Positions 63,709 to 64,000 of a stretch of 64,000 bases of DNA are shown here, in pieces. The translations under genes were made by a program, and so were the position numbers. A model generated the notes under the pieces. The model searched no databases. It was not told the origin of the DNA and saw only the letters and a program-made list of their open reading frames with translations. How positions within the stretch are numbered: position 1 is the stretch's first letter; every line of letters starts with the position of its first letter. The DNA comes from Halisarca cf. caerulea (Eukaryota; Porifera; Demospongiae; Chondrillida; Halisarcidae), in the NCBI GenBank assembly GCA_963170055.1, contig CAUJGJ010000291.1:42501-106500 (forward strand), read 5' to 3'.

Positions 63709-63932
63709 TACTCACCAGAACCCTTCTTCCTTCTTCCAACATCCCATGTTAGGACAATCAAGTCATCTTTTCCAGTAACTTCAAAAGGTTTGACAGGATA
63801 CATGTCTTCATAGCCATCTGTGTACTTATAGCAAAGCTGCCCTTCGTGTGTACCCTTCTCTGAAATGACATCAGAGCTGATAAACCCTCCATACAACTCA
63901 TCATAGAACAGCTGAACGTATCCTCCATTCAC
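58193..63932 (-). CDS. Long coiled-coil protein with C-terminal CAP-Gly domain, 5' end outside window
   Basis: Exons 63716-63932 (5' most visible), 61639-63146, 58943-60464, 58360-58411 and 58193-58265, phase-compatible, at least 1123 residues. The first visible exon encodes a small beta-rich module ([32 protein letters not shown]) that could be an SH3- or Tudor-like domain. A Gly/Tyr/Ser/Gln-rich stretch ([19 protein letters not shown]) and a Ser/Asn-rich region follow. The next two large exons are mostly heptad coiled coil (Leu/Glu/Lys/Gln-rich). The C-terminus, [20 protein letters not shown] and FAGIELDKP, continues over the splice into [16 protein letters not shown], a CAP-Gly fold with GKNNG in place of GKNDG. 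CAP-Gly domains bind EEY/F tails of tubulin and EB proteins, so a microtubule or centrosome role is inferred. The last exon is the least certain. Confidence 0.75.
58295..58354. repeat. (CA)n tract next to a CAP-Gly exon donor
   Basis: CA tract (GT on the sense strand) that directly follows the GTGAGT donor of exon 58360-58411. Confidence 0.95.
58483..58545. repeat. (TG)n microsatellite in the same gene
   Basis: TG tract in the intron between exons 58943-60464 and 58360-58411. A 10-bp AATATCCAGG array follows at 58841-58880. Confidence 0.95.
60490..60770. repeat. ATCAACATCAACAAATAAAC minisatellite
   Basis: About nine diverged copies of a ~30-bp unit with CAACAAACAGATATCAACAT phrases, in the intron between the two large coiled-coil exons. 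Confidence 0.85.
60870..61610. repeat. G-rich minisatellite (GAGAGGGGTGTGAGGG...)
   Basis: Over 700 bp of purine/G-rich GAGTGAGAGGGGTGTGAG units on the plus strand, ending in four GGATGGAGGGTGGTTGGGG copies at 61520-61590. The Pro/Thr/Ser/His ORFs on the minus strand are artefacts of the repeat. Confidence 0.9.
63435..63709. repeat. Compound (AT)n-(TG)n microsatellite beside the exon 63716-63932 donor
   Basis: (AT)n at 63435-63483, then a TATAATATC break, then TG with CGCGCACG and GCATG interruptions up to 63708. The last repeat lies 5 bp from the GTGAGT donor region. Confidence 0.95.
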
Positions 63933-64000
63933 CTATATCAATGCACAAAACTTAAAGAAATGAATATTACACTGTGTAAAAACTGAACACACAACAATAC

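Overview
The window looks like nuclear DNA of an early-branching animal, most plausibly a sponge. The evidence is a set of spliced and intronless metazoan genes (OSCP1, RPS4, a POU-homeodomain factor, RMC1, ZMPSTE24, CCT8, headcase), very tight head-to-head gene pairs, short GT-AG introns, abundant MITE-like elements and extreme (CA)n/(TG)n microsatellites. The phylum is an inference. All exon models were made by eye; reading phase was checked at each junction where exons are listed.

Left part (1-24.3 kb): the 5' half of OSCP1 (-) is divergent from an intronless DECD-box helicase (+). Next come a single-pass membrane protein with three copies of an unrecognised Cys-rich ectodomain (-), a repeat-rich stretch with nested MITEs, RPS4 (-), a POU factor (-), and RMC1 (-), which lies head-to-head with ZMPSTE24 (+) with about 40 bp between start codons.

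Centre (24-47 kb): an ~8 kb unit is present three times in tandem. Each unit carries a divergent intronless pair: a DegT/DnrJ-type PLP aminotransferase (-) and a two-domain glycosyltransferase (+). Each pair is followed by the 3' end of CCT8. Only the third unit joins the complete 19-exon CCT8 gene; the first two hold decaying CCT8 pseudo-exons. The middle unit is a precise chimera: its left half matches unit 3 and its right half matches unit 1, with the switch in a 244-bp window inside the glycosyltransferase. That is what unequal crossing-over would leave. The older duplication junction lies in a CA microsatellite. A kB-like 10-mer sits in the shared promoter of all three pairs. The pair reads as a candidate amino-sugar/surface-glycan system expanding in copy number; its function is inferred from family membership only.

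Right part (47-64 kb): the body of CCT8 (-) is divergent from headcase/HECA (+). HECA converges on a long coiled-coil protein with a split C-terminal CAP-Gly domain (-), whose 5' end lies outside the window. Introns and intergenic gaps hold MITEs, a hAT-like element with an 8-bp target duplication, palindromes and several minisatellites that seem to have grown inside MITEs.
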